This document shows positions 36,676 through 45,803 of a stretch of 64,000 nucleotides of DNA, in pieces. Positions within the stretch are counted from its first letter, which is position 1. The number at the start of each line of letters is the position of its first letter. Origin of the DNA: an uncultured Muribaculaceae bacterium. GTDB taxonomy: Bacteria > Bacteroidota > Bacteroidia > Bacteroidales > Muribaculaceae. Both the position numbers and the translations under genes were made by a program. Under the pieces are notes generated by a model. That model made no database searches. It saw only the letters and a list, made by a program, of their open reading frames with translations, and was not told where the DNA came from. Location: NCBI GenBank assembly GCA_910586975.1, contig CAJUKX010000013.1, forward strand, positions 1 through 64,000. Direction: 5' to 3'.

Positions 36676-36971
36676 ATCCATTTCTTCAATCTTGTAAATA
36701 AAAAGGGGGTCAGTTTTATGTTCTAGTTTTTGATACAAAACAAGACATAACTTATTGGTCATCAGCTATTGGATTTGGCATCATACTTTCTAATACAAAG
36801 TGACAATTTTTGGATCAAAAAATGTGACAACTTTAGAGTGTTATATATTTGAATATTAGAGTTTGAGCGCCAAATGAATCGACTCAAAATTCGGAACGTC
36901 AAACAAAACGCCCCAATAAATATAATTAGTCCAAAACATTTCGGTAATAGACCGTTATAAAAATCAAAGAC
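36676..36971. other. Intergenic spacer with GTGACAA repeats
   Basis: The 296-nt gap before the polymerase gene has no supported reading frame. GTGACAATTTTTGGATC (near 36800) is followed about 26 nt later by GTGACAACTTT. This resembles multiply repeated termini of IS21-type elements, but no transposase part is present, so an insertion-sequence relic is only a suggestion. A promoter for the downstream half of the operon could also be here. Confidence 0.35.
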
Positions 36972-38063
36972 GTGATTAACGCTGAATTATACGAACGACT
37001 ATTCTTATACATTATCATTATATTTACTCTAATTTCGTGTTTACTCTTAAATGGGCTAGGTTATGCTGCCATTTCAAAAGGAAGTAAGAATTCACAATTA
37101 GCATTATTATTAACAATCGTTTTTTCATTATTCATTGGATTTCGTCCATTATCTGCAGCTTTCGGAGACTCTTGGGTGTATAACTATACTTACGAATTGA
37201 TGAAAAGCAATATTGGTGGCGCGTATGAGACTTCTTCTGAGTGGATTTGGTCAGAAATGATGTATTTTTGCTCTCAAACAGTCGACGTGTCTATATTTTT
37301 CACGCTGGTTTCTTTGGGCTATTTCGGATTTACATTATTAGCATGTAAAACACTGACGCCAAATAATGTTTTGGTTTCCCTTTTATTTTGTCTCGGTGCA
37401 TTTTCATTCTATACATATGCTACAAACGGCATTCGGAATGGGTTAGCTTGTAGTATATTACTTTATATTATAGCACTATGTACAAAATCGGTAAAGAGAC
37501 CTATAGTAATTTTACTAATATTCGTCGTTTTTAATATACATAGATCATCATTATTACCTTTGGCCAGTCTTTTTGCGTCAATATATGTTGTAAAATCTTA
37601 CAAATGGGCGTATACATTTTGGCTTTTGTCTATAATAATTAGTCTTGTAGCAGGTGGATTTATAACATCTATATTTGCAGGCCTTGGGTTTGATGATCGC
37701 TTATCATATTTAACATCTACAGGAGACAGCCATTATACTAAGACTTATTTTAGATGGGATTTCCTTATCTATAGTATGATGCCAATAATCCTTGGCTATT
37801 ATGTAGTTATTAAGAGGGGAATACAAGACAAAACTTATTTAATTCTTTTGAATACTTACACATTAGCAAATGCATTTTGGGTTATGGTTATAAGAGCTAA
37901 CTATTCAAACAGGTTTGCTTACCTCTCTTGGTTTATGTATCCGCTGGTTCTCGCTTATCCATTACTGAAATTAAACATATGGGGTAACCAACAAGGAAAA
38001 CGAGCCACACAAATAATGCTTGCACATGTTGGATTCACATGGTTTATGCTAACCATCTTTTGA
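36972..38063 (+). CDS. EpsG-family membrane protein, candidate Wzy polymerase
   Basis: This 363-residue protein has about ten transmembrane helices. IGFRPLSAAFGDSWVYNYTY after the second or third helix fits the EpsG/Wzy pattern of a conserved FRP with an Asp in a periplasmic loop, and ATNGIRNGLACSILLY fits the second conserved region. Such proteins link repeat units into polymer in the periplasm. The start is GTG 36972. It is the only polymerase-like gene in the locus, which supports the assignment. Confidence 0.78.
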   Translation: MINAELYERLFLYIIIIFTLISCLLLNGLGYAAISKGSKNSQLALLLTIVFSLFIGFRPLSAAFGDSWVYNYTYELMKSNIGGAYETSSEWIWSEMMYFCSQTVDVSIFFTLVSLGYFGFTLLACKTLTPNNVLVSLLFCLGAFSFYTYATNGIRNGLACSILLYIIALCTKSVKRPIVILLIFVVFNIHRSSLLPLASLFASIYVVKSYKWAYTFWLLSIIISLVAGGFITSIFAGLGFDDRLSYLTSTGDSHYTKTYFRWDFLIYSMMPIILGYYVVIKRGIQDKTYLILLNTYTLANAFWVMVIRANYSNRFAYLSWFMYPLVLAYPLLKLNIWGNQQGKRATQIMLAHVGFTWFMLTIF

Positions 38064-38070
38064 CAACAAT

Positions 38071-38760
38071 ATGATTCCTAAAATTATTCATTATTGCTGG
38101 TTTGGTGGAAAACCGAAACCTGATGGCGTACTAAAGTGTATTGAATCGTGGCGAAGATGCTGTCCTGATTATGAAATAAGAGAATGGAATGAGGGTAATT
38201 TTAATGTTAGCTCATTAACATATACATCTGAAGCATATAATTCCGGCAAATGGGCTTTTGTAAGTGATGTAGCAAGACTTCATGCCTTAATTAATCACGG
38301 AGGGATATATCTCGATACAGATGTTGAACTGATTAGATCGTTTGACCATATCCTTGATAATAATGCATTTGTTGGATTTGAAGGCTCTCGTTTCATTGCA
38401 ACGGCTGTTATGGGATCCGTTCAGGGTAATACAACAATGATAGATTTTTTCAAACTTTACGAAGATGCTAATTTTGTTAATGGAGAAAAAACAATGAATC
38501 TAACGACTAATGTGACGCGATTGACTGATTTACTGACCAAGAGAGGATTAATATTGGATGGAACAGAACAATGTTTCAAAGATATTAAAGTCTATCCGAC
38601 AGACTTCTTTTCGCCTTACGACTACATCGACGGAACTCTAACGAAAACTACCAATACAATAGCTATACACTGGTATTCAATTTCGTGGAAAGATAACGCA
38701 TCATTAAAAAAAAGATTTACCCAATTATATCATCGATTAATAGGAAAACATCGTGAATAA
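38071..38760 (+). CDS. GT32-like glycosyltransferase with DxD motif
   Basis: This 229-residue enzyme starts IPKIIHYCWFGGKPKPD, the signature of the DXD sugar-binding family related to Och1 and capsular alpha-glycosyltransferases. The metal-binding motif is in GGIYLDTDVELI near residue 90. KWAFVSDVARLHALINHGG precedes it as expected. It follows the polymerase gene after 7 nt and forms part of the same operon. Confidence 0.88.
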   Translation: MIPKIIHYCWFGGKPKPDGVLKCIESWRRCCPDYEIREWNEGNFNVSSLTYTSEAYNSGKWAFVSDVARLHALINHGGIYLDTDVELIRSFDHILDNNAFVGFEGSRFIATAVMGSVQGNTTMIDFFKLYEDANFVNGEKTMNLTTNVTRLTDLLTKRGLILDGTEQCFKDIKVYPTDFFSPYDYIDGTLTKTTNTIAIHWYSISWKDNASLKKRFTQLYHRLIGKHRE

Positions 38761-38761
38761 A

Positions 38762-39583
38762 ATGGAAACGTCAATAGACGATAAACCACGTATTTCTGTC
38801 ATTATGGGCATCTACAACTGTGCCCCAATCCTCGCCGAAGCACTTGACTCGCTTCTTGCACAAACGTATCAAGGATTTAAGGTAATAATGTGCGATGATG
38901 GGTCAAAAGACAATACGGTTGAAGTAGCACAAAGTTATGTAAAGCGGAACCCTGATAAGTTCATTCTTATAAAGAATGATAAAAATATGGGTTTGAATTA
39001 TACTCTTAATCATTGTCTTGAGTATGCAGACACTGAATATGTAGCTCGCATGGATGGTGATGACTTATCGCTTCCAACTCGCTTTGAAAAAGAGATATCT
39101 TTTCTTGATGGGCATAAATACATTTCCATTGTGAGTACGCCGATGATTTATTTTGATGAGAACGGTGATTTCCGAACCGGCGCGGGTGGCGATCGTTATC
39201 CTGGAAAGAATGATTTTATCAACGGTACTCCTTTCTGTCATGCTCCGTGCATGGTTAGGACTGAGGCATATAGAGCGGTGGGAGGATATAGTGTAGACCC
39301 TAAGTTGCTCCGAGTTGAGGATTATCATTTGTGGTTCAAAATGTATTCGAAAGGATATCGTGGTTACATACTTCCAGAGCCGCTATATAAAATGCGTGAT
39401 GATCGTAATGCCGTAGCGCGTCGTAATTGGAAAAACCGTATCAACGAATTCCACGTTCGTAGGATTGGTTATAAAATGCTTTCAATCCCTTGGTATAAAC
39501 GAATTTATATGTTCAGACCTATTTTGGTAGGTCTAATGCCACATTTCATCTATAACTTTTATCATCGAAGGAATGGAAAATGA
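38762..39583 (+). CDS. GT2 family glycosyltransferase
   Basis: This enzyme of about 273 residues has ISVIMGIYNCAPILAEALDSLLAQ, CDDGSKDNT near 40 and the motif ARMDGDDLSLPTRFEKE near 95. It fits the WfgS/WfeV-like small GT2 enzymes of surface polysaccharide loci. GTG 38753 is an alternative start that overlaps the previous gene by 8 nt; ATG 38762 begins just after its stop. It overlaps the next gene by 11 nt. Confidence 0.88.
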   Translation: METSIDDKPRISVIMGIYNCAPILAEALDSLLAQTYQGFKVIMCDDGSKDNTVEVAQSYVKRNPDKFILIKNDKNMGLNYTLNHCLEYADTEYVARMDGDDLSLPTRFEKEISFLDGHKYISIVSTPMIYFDENGDFRTGAGGDRYPGKNDFINGTPFCHAPCMVRTEAYRAVGGYSVDPKLLRVEDYHLWFKMYSKGYRGYILPEPLYKMRDDRNAVARRNWKNRINEFHVRRIGYKMLSIPWYKRIYMFRPILVGLMPHFIYNFYHRRNGK

Positions 39584-40805
39584 AATGCAAAGCGTGTTGA
39601 ATAAAACAAGATCTAAAACTCGCACATTAGCTACTTTAAACAATTCTATTAAGGTTCTTCATGTGTTTACATTGGCTACAACCGCGGAGAGCTTTTTTGA
39701 CGGCCAGTTCGCTTATCTCTCCGAGGCCGGATATAATATACACGTTGTGGCCTCTACAGAGCCAAACAAATGCTTTTGTGAGAAAAACGCTGTCACATTC
39801 CATAAAATTGATGTGGCACGTAGAGTGGATATAAATACTGACTTGAAGACAATCACGGCATTATGTAAACTTATTAAGCGAGAAAAGTTTGATGCTGTGT
39901 TTGGGCACACACCCAAAGGTGCCCTTGTCGCCATGTGTTCTTCTTGGCTCTCTGGGGTCAAAACAAGGGTGTACTTCCGTCATGGTCTGATTTATACAAC
40001 TGCCACTGGTATCAAACGAATAATTTTTAAAACAGTAGAGCAGGTTACGGCATTACTTGCAACCAACATAATTAATGTGAGCCCATCACTTAACAAATTA
40101 GCCGTTAAAGATCATCTTAATGGAAAAAGAAAACAGACGGTAATAGGATTAGGAACATGTGGAGGAATTGATACCGTAAACATGTTTAATCCTGATAATC
40201 TTTCTGAAGAAAAACAAACAGAACTGAAGAATAATTTGTTGGGAAACTGTGACTTTGTTGTTGGGTTCTGTGGCAGACTTTGTAGAGATAAAGGAATTAC
40301 CGAACTGGTAGATGGTTTCAATCTATTCAAAAGAAATCATCCGGAGATTAAATCAAAACTTTTACTTGTCGGTCCATATGATGAACGTGATATTCTTAAT
40401 GATAACGCAAAATTGGAGATCTATAATAGTACCGACATAATCACAACAGGCCGTCAAGATAAATCAATACTTCCGACTCTGTATTCAATAATGGATGTGT
40501 TTGTTTTCCCCTCATATCGCGAAGGCTTTGGCATGTGCGTCATTGAAGCTTCGGCTATGAAAGTGCCGATTTTAGTCTCTCGTTCTCACGGCTGCATCGA
40601 CTCAATAAAAGAAAATGTATCAGGCCTATATATCGATATATCCGCTGAAAGTATTGCCAAAGGGTTAGAATTGTTGACAGACTCTGAAAAGAGGAAACAA
40701 TTAGGTAGTTGCGGCCGCGAATTGGTGGTTAATAATTATAATCATAAAATAATGTGGCCATTAATAAAAAAATTCTACGATGAAAACATTCTCAATGTCA
40801 AGTAA
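39573..40805 (+). CDS. GT4 family glycosyltransferase
   Basis: This 410-residue GT-B enzyme has an N-terminal domain with VLHVFTLATTAESFFDGQ and VFGHTPKGALVAM, and a donor domain with VGFCGRLCRDKGITELV, VDVFVFPSYREGFGMCVIEASAMKVPI carrying the E-x7-E motif. The pattern is close to WcfI/PglA-like enzymes that act early on lipid-linked sugars. It is the last intact gene before the damaged middle of the locus. Confidence 0.88.
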   Translation: MENEMQSVLNKTRSKTRTLATLNNSIKVLHVFTLATTAESFFDGQFAYLSEAGYNIHVVASTEPNKCFCEKNAVTFHKIDVARRVDINTDLKTITALCKLIKREKFDAVFGHTPKGALVAMCSSWLSGVKTRVYFRHGLIYTTATGIKRIIFKTVEQVTALLATNIINVSPSLNKLAVKDHLNGKRKQTVIGLGTCGGIDTVNMFNPDNLSEEKQTELKNNLLGNCDFVVGFCGRLCRDKGITELVDGFNLFKRNHPEIKSKLLLVGPYDERDILNDNAKLEIYNSTDIITTGRQDKSILPTLYSIMDVFVFPSYREGFGMCVIEASAMKVPILVSRSHGCIDSIKENVSGLYIDISAESIAKGLELLTDSEKRKQLGSCGRELVVNNYNHKIMWPLIKKFYDENILNVK

Positions 40806-40925
40806 AATAGAACTTAAAATAATGTCTTGGATTCGTGCTTATAATCATGATAAATACTGACATAGGCGTAGTATTGTCATAGACCCCCGAAAATAAAACA
40901 CCACTGCTATTAAAACTATACTAAC

Positions 40926-41297
40926 TATGGTATATAAAGAAGATCGATTCCAAATTCGGTTGTACCTTTGGCACTAATCTTCATAGTGGTTCACATTTTG
41001 ACACTCCACCATTACTTCCCAATGGGCTTTATGGCATTATTTGTGGTCACAATTGGCAAGTTGGTTCTAATTGTGTTATATACCATCAAGTTACTCTTAC
41101 GTGAGAGTGTAAAATTGGTAACAATGTGGAATTAGGAGCTGGTTCAAAGGTAATTAAGGGCGTAACAATTGTAAGCAACGTTCATATTGGGACAAACGCG
41201 GTTGTCATTGAAGACATCCCAGACGGAGCTACAGTCGTTCTACAACTACCGAGAACCATCACCAAGGAAGAAAAAATAAATAAATTTTCAAAATAAT
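40926..41297 (+). pseudogene. Hexapeptide-repeat acetyltransferase remnant (serine acetyltransferase-like)
   Basis: One frame reads KFGCTFGTNLHSGSHFDTPP, LPNGLYGIICGHNWQVGSNCVIYHQVTLT, then a TGA stop at 41103-41105, then ECKIGNNVELGAGSKVIKGV, NVHIGTNAVVIEDIPDGATVV. This is the left-handed beta-helix of capsule-type O- or N-acetyltransferases of the serine acetyltransferase group. The N-terminus is missing, a loop of about a dozen residues seems deleted at the stop, and no start codon is in place. The gene is dead; it once probably acetylated a sugar of the polymer. Confidence 0.8.
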
Positions 41298-41358
41298 TTT
41301 TCAAGTCCACTTTAAATTGGTGTGATTTAAATTGGTGTGAAAAAAACACTATGGAACA

Positions 41359-42264
41359 ATGATAACAATTAAAATTTGTTGGTCAATATTCAAAGATGCA
41401 ATATTTCATTCTCGTTGGTCAAAAATATCCAGTATATTTACAACTATAGGTCTTTTCATCTCTATTTCCGGCCTTACTGTGGATAAATTATTTGGATGGG
41501 AATGGTTTGAACAAATTCCTAAACATATTTGGTGGTTTTTGATTGTCTGTTGCCTTATTCTCATAATATTAAGAGTACTATGGATAAGTGCTCTGAAAAT
41601 TGAGGAACACAGTTTCTCTGAAAAAGAACTATATACCCCCGTAAAATTAATAAGGAAAATAAAGGATATTTCAACAATCATAAACCAGCACAACGCACAA
41701 GAAAAGACTGTTGTTGAGACACTTGATTCAATATGCAATAAATTACGCGAAATATTTGACAAACTAACAGATTCTTCTTGTTGCGTGTCGGTTAAGATTA
41801 TTGAGGGTCCCAAGAATGGTGATTTTGATAAACCTATATCAGAAATCCTTAACTTTAAGGTACATAATATAGCACATGACAATCATCATAAAAGTAGACG
41901 AGAGACCGAAGATTATAATAATACAGAACATTTTATTCGTGAAAATACTGCATTTTTCACAGTAGTTGGGAAATTGGGTAAATCAGGAAAGCTTTTCTAT
42001 TTGAATAATGATTTGAACATTTCCAATGGTTACACAACTTCATCACCATATAAAGACGAAAATGGCAACTCAACAAATCCACCATATAAGAGCGAATTAG
42101 TTTTCCCAATATATAAGATAAAGGATAACCAAATTTTTTCTTTTTTGGGTTTCCTTTGTATTGACAGTGATAAAAAAGAAAGTTTTTCAAAAGAAGACGT
42201 TGCTTTTGAAATCGGAATGATGTATTCGGATATACTATACAACATTTTACCTTCTTATAATTAA
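41359..42264 (+). CDS. Membrane protein with two helices and a GAF-like domain, unknown function
   Basis: This 301-residue protein has transmembrane helices at about 24-42 and 57-79, a coiled-coil-prone linker (about 88-130), and a C-terminal region (about 135-300) with the look of a GAF fold: alternating strands ending in SELVFPIYK, FLGFLCIDSDKKESFSKEDVAFEIGMMYSDIL. GAF domains sense small ligands or dimerise. There is no kinase, cyclase or HTH part. It does not look like a biosynthesis enzyme, and it lies between pseudogenes. It may be an accessory cargo gene, for example a sensor or a defence component, but that is speculation. Confidence 0.6.
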   Translation: MITIKICWSIFKDAIFHSRWSKISSIFTTIGLFISISGLTVDKLFGWEWFEQIPKHIWWFLIVCCLILIILRVLWISALKIEEHSFSEKELYTPVKLIRKIKDISTIINQHNAQEKTVVETLDSICNKLREIFDKLTDSSCCVSVKIIEGPKNGDFDKPISEILNFKVHNIAHDNHHKSRRETEDYNNTEHFIRENTAFFTVVGKLGKSGKLFYLNNDLNISNGYTTSSPYKDENGNSTNPPYKSELVFPIYKIKDNQIFSFLGFLCIDSDKKESFSKEDVAFEIGMMYSDILYNILPSYN

Positions 42265-42432
42265 ATTGTATGGGAGCAAATAAAACTGCACACTTAATCA
42301 GAATTGAAATTCGTACTTATTCACGAGTCACGATTAATAATATGCGAGCACAGGTTAGCACGAATAAATCGACATCACACTCAAAGCGGACGACAAAGTT
42401 GTCCCGCAAAAAACAATAATTATCATGGTAAA

Positions 42433-42762
42433 ATGGATAACCTGTATAAGACTTTTTTTAAGCGATCTGTTGATGTAATAGTCTCTGGTAGTGCTCTGCT
42501 TATGCTCACTATCCCTTTGGCTGCTATTACCGCATGATTGCACTTTGCCAACAAAGGTGCCGGTGCGTTCTTCTTTCAAGAGCGTCCCGGCAAGGACGGT
42601 AAGATTTTCAAAATTGTCAAATTCAAGACTATGACGGACGAACGTGATGCCGACTGCAAACTCTTGCCAGATGAGGTTCGCTTGACAAAAGTTGGAAGAT
42701 TTGTACGCTCAACGTCTATTGACGAACTGACTCAGTTGTGGAACGTCTTCAAACCCGCCTAA
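42433..42762 (+). pseudogene. Initiating sugar transferase, broken by a stop and a deletion
   Basis: The frame from ATG 42433 encodes YKTFFKRSVDVIVSGSALLM, the membrane start of a WcaJ/PglC-type undecaprenyl-phosphate sugar transferase. A TGA at 42535-42537 interrupts it; the same frame goes on with GAGAFFFQERPGKDGKIFKIV, KFKTMTDERD and IDELTQLWNVF, then ends at 42762. Compared with the intact paralogue at 45188 it lacks everything after LWNV, including the GPRPLL part. The break point near 42752 is joined to half of a GT4 gene in another frame. Confidence 0.85.
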
Positions 42763-43199
42763 TCCTCGTAGGCCCTTACGAACCTGAACTTGATCCCATT
42801 AAGTCTGAAACGGCAAAAGCTATCGAGGATAACCCTAACATCGAAGCCGTAGGCTCTCAAAAAGATGTTCGCCCATGGCTTGCCGCCGCCGATTGTCATG
42901 TCCTGGCCAGCTACCGCGAAGGCTTCCCAAACGTTGTGATAGAAGCAGGCGCAATGGGCTTGCCACAGATTGTGACCGATATCAACGGAGCCAACGAAAT
43001 AATCATCGAAGGCCGCAACGGCTCCATCGTCCCGTCTAAAAACTCCATTGCACTATACAATGCCATGAAACGCATGGCTACAAAAGCCGATTGGCGCGAA
43101 TCACTCTCGTCAAATGCCTGCCCGCTAATAGCCGAACGTTACGAACAAGGCTACGTGCGCAAATGCCTGTATGACTTCTACAACGAAATTCGACCTTGA
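42753..43199 (+). pseudogene. C-terminal half of a GT4 glycosyltransferase
   Basis: After the junction at about 42752 the sequence encodes TRLILVGPYEPELDP, VRPWLAAADCHVLASYREGFP, NVVIEAGAMGLPQIV and a normal GT4 end (YDFYNEIRP). The E-x7-E region is intact but the whole N-terminal acceptor domain is absent. A GTG at 42738 could start a 153-residue product from inside the sugar transferase remnant, but it would lack half of the GT-B fold and is unlikely to work. Confidence 0.8.
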
Positions 43200-43356
43200 A
43201 GTAGTAAACAGCCAAGAAAGCACACACAAGCCTACATACAAACTTTGACTATTCATCTTGGTATTAAATCATTTACTTAGTATAAAAGTCCTATAATTCA
43301 TAAATATTTACTGAATATTTATAGGTATTGACAACGGAATAAATCAATCAAAAGTA

Positions 43357-44106
43357 ATGATTTCTAAATATACTCTTCCTGATAATTCTATTATTATAGG
43401 CAATGAATTGCCTGATTTGTACCAACAGGAATTTTCAAAGGCGATGATAAAGTTTAACGCTGAATCGTTGTATGCCTACCTGTTTGAAAATCATTTATTG
43501 AAAAATAAGTGTAAACCTACTCAAAGTGAAATAGATAATTTCAGGATATTAAGTATCTTGGTTTCAGCTAACCAATTTAACAATGTTGTATCTAACACCG
43601 TCATGCCGGAGTGTTTTAGAAAAATCCTGACAGAAGACTTGAGTAAAAAGGAGCAAACAAAAATGCTACGAGGTGTCACATTAACTCTCAATGAATTAAT
43701 GAGACTTTTTTATTTCGGCGAAGAGATTGGATACACGTTTACTCATATAAAATCTGAACTCGCGCCAAAAAGTGTTTCCGCCGAAAAACTGCCAAAATTA
43801 GCATTTATTGATTCTTCCAAGTCAGTGGTGATTATTGGTGGAGAGGTTTCAGAAGGGCAGGCCCGAAAATTAATAGACGAACGAAAGGTCTTAATTGCCA
43901 GAATTTTATCTAAAGGGAATATTTGGCATTGTCTCTTACAAACTTTCAGTGGTTTGAAAGGTAAAGAAAGTGGTGTGCAAGGAGCTCAACCACATTTACA
44001 TTATTTGTCAGATAAGACAACAGGATTGACCTATTCTGAAATAGTAGAACAATTAAAATCCGGGAAATATCCGAATGCTCCCATTCATATTCCCTTGAAT
44101 AATTGA
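43357..44106 (+). CDS. Conserved-looking soluble protein of unknown function
   Basis: I do not recognise a family for this 249-residue protein. It has no signal peptide or membrane helix and is probably cytosolic and mostly helical in its first 120 residues. The C-terminal part (about 165-249) contains NIWHCLLQTFSGLKGKE, QPHLHYLSDKTTGLTYSEIV and a His-rich end (PIHIPL); the paired His residues could bind metal or be catalytic. It lies 12 nt upstream of the epimerase gene but resembles no biosynthesis enzyme. It could be cargo acquired with the GAF protein. Confidence 0.55.
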   Translation: MISKYTLPDNSIIIGNELPDLYQQEFSKAMIKFNAESLYAYLFENHLLKNKCKPTQSEIDNFRILSILVSANQFNNVVSNTVMPECFRKILTEDLSKKEQTKMLRGVTLTLNELMRLFYFGEEIGYTFTHIKSELAPKSVSAEKLPKLAFIDSSKSVVIIGGEVSEGQARKLIDERKVLIARILSKGNIWHCLLQTFSGLKGKESGVQGAQPHLHYLSDKTTGLTYSEIVEQLKSGKYPNAPIHIPLNN

Positions 44107-44117
44107 ATTAAAAAACG

Positions 44118-45182
44118 ATGAAACGAGTTATAGTTTTTGGCGCAACGGGTAATCTGGGCGCATATATTGCGATGCATCTTAAGTCTGAGGGCTATGATGT
44201 TATCGCTGTCGGAGGTCGCAAGGATGATCATGGATTCTTTGCTGATCATGGTATGAAATATCTTTCGGTTGACATCCGTAAGCCTGAAGCTTTTGATATC
44301 TTGCCTACAGAAGGTATTGATGCTGTATGCCATTTTGCCAGTTCGCTCCCGAGCCGCTATGCTTTCGACCCCGTAGAGCTTTTCGAGTCCATTACCATCG
44401 GCACTCTCAATGTGCTGAATTGGATGGTGAAAGTCGGCTGCAAGAAGATTGTATTTCCGCAGACACCTTCTGATATGGCTAAGTTCCATAATAATGGCAG
44501 CATAATCCCCGATGAGGCTCCACGCCATTTTCCGCTGACAGGTGATCATGCCATTTATACCATAGCTAAAAATGCAGCTGTAGACCTTATGGAACACTAT
44601 CGTGCAGAATATGGAATAGCGTTCTTTGCTCTGCGTTTCTTCACCATCTACCAATATCACCCCAATGCATGGCATTACTGTAACTTCAAACTCAGAATGA
44701 TGCCTTTTCGCATGCTGATGGAACGTGCCTCTAAGTCAGAGCCAATTGAGATCTGGGGCAATTGCAAGAAAGCAAAGGAAATGGTATACGTAAAAGATTT
44801 TGTCAGACTCGTGCGTAACTGCGTTGATTCTGATCTTCCCGGAGGTTGCTACAACTGCGGCAATGGTTGGCAGGTAAGCCTTGAAGACCAAATCAAGGGT
44901 ATTATAGAGGTGTTCTCTCCCAAAGACAAACCCTCGCCCATCATTTATTGCCCGGAGAAACCGGACCCGCTTGAAAACGCCTTCTCAATGGAGAAGACTT
45001 TTCATGATCTCCATTGGACGCCGAAGTACAGTTATCTCGACCAGTTGCGCGACTTCAAGCATGAGATGGAAACTGAGCCTATGGCAGGATTATGGGGCAC
45101 ACGAGCCGACTATGAGCCCAAGGATGAAAATCTCAATGAAGAAGACTTTGCTCCTGCAGTAGGCAAAGCCGCACTAAAATAA
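44118..45182 (+). CDS. NAD-dependent epimerase/dehydratase (extended SDR)
   Basis: This 354-residue enzyme has the Rossmann motif GATGNLGAY (8-16) and the catalytic YTIAK with Tyr147 and Lys151. The substrate half includes WGNCKKAKEMVYVKD-type sequence typical of sugar-nucleotide epimerases. It probably converts a UDP- or other nucleotide sugar for this capsule. An acidic C-terminal tail (from about 325) goes beyond the usual fold. It precedes the sugar transferase gene by 5 nt and is clearly GC-richer than the genes of the first half of the locus. Confidence 0.88.
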   Translation: MKRVIVFGATGNLGAYIAMHLKSEGYDVIAVGGRKDDHGFFADHGMKYLSVDIRKPEAFDILPTEGIDAVCHFASSLPSRYAFDPVELFESITIGTLNVLNWMVKVGCKKIVFPQTPSDMAKFHNNGSIIPDEAPRHFPLTGDHAIYTIAKNAAVDLMEHYRAEYGIAFFALRFFTIYQYHPNAWHYCNFKLRMMPFRMLMERASKSEPIEIWGNCKKAKEMVYVKDFVRLVRNCVDSDLPGGCYNCGNGWQVSLEDQIKGIIEVFSPKDKPSPIIYCPEKPDPLENAFSMEKTFHDLHWTPKYSYLDQLRDFKHEMETEPMAGLWGTRADYEPKDENLNEEDFAPAVGKAALK

Positions 45183-45187
45183 CAGCA

Positions 45188-45802
45188 ATGTATCGTAAAT
45201 ACTTTAAGCGCATCATAGATATAACGGCAAGTGGCGGTGTGCTGCTTGTGTTCAGTCCTGTGCTTCTGACAGTAGCCATTTTGTTGCATTTCTTCAACGA
45301 GGGCGCCGGGATATTCTTCCTGCAGGAACGCCCGGGTTATAAAGGTAAACCTTTCAAAATCGTGAAATTCAAAACTATGAATGAGCGCAAGGGCCCTGAT
45401 GGGAAATTGTTGCCTGACAAACAGCGTATCACTAAGTTCGGTGCTTTTGTACGCAATTCATCGCTTGACGAACTCCCACAATTGTGGAATGTGCTTAAAG
45501 GCGATATGTCACTCATAGGTCCTCGTCCACTTCTTATGCAATATCTGCCGCTTTATTCGCCCGAGCAAATGCGTCGTCACGACGTCAAGCCCGGTATCAG
45601 CGGCTGGGCCCAGTGCCATGGCCGCAACAACCTCAGTTGGACCGATAAGTTCAAACTCGACGTATGGTATGTAGACAACATATCATTCAAAACCGACTGC
45701 TCAATTGTGTTGACAACTCTTAAAGGAGTTATCAAAAAAGAAAACATCGAAAACGACAACTCAACCCAGTTTACAACTGAGTTATTCAACGGAAAAAATT
45801 AA
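45188..45802 (+). CDS. Undecaprenyl-phosphate sugar transferase (initiating enzyme)
   Basis: This 204-residue protein has one N-terminal membrane segment (about 10-35) followed by the catalytic domain of the PglC/WcaJ/WbaP family: FFLQERPGYKGKPFKIVKFKTM, SSLDELPQLWNVLKGDMSLIG, PRPLL and VKPGISGWAQ. It transfers a sugar phosphate onto undecaprenyl phosphate and so starts the repeat unit. It is the only intact initiating enzyme in the window; a broken copy is at 42433. Confidence 0.93.
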   Translation: MYRKYFKRIIDITASGGVLLVFSPVLLTVAILLHFFNEGAGIFFLQERPGYKGKPFKIVKFKTMNERKGPDGKLLPDKQRITKFGAFVRNSSLDELPQLWNVLKGDMSLIGPRPLLMQYLPLYSPEQMRRHDVKPGISGWAQCHGRNNLSWTDKFKLDVWYVDNISFKTDCSIVLTTLKGVIKKENIENDNSTQFTTELFNGKN

Positions 45803-45803
45803 G

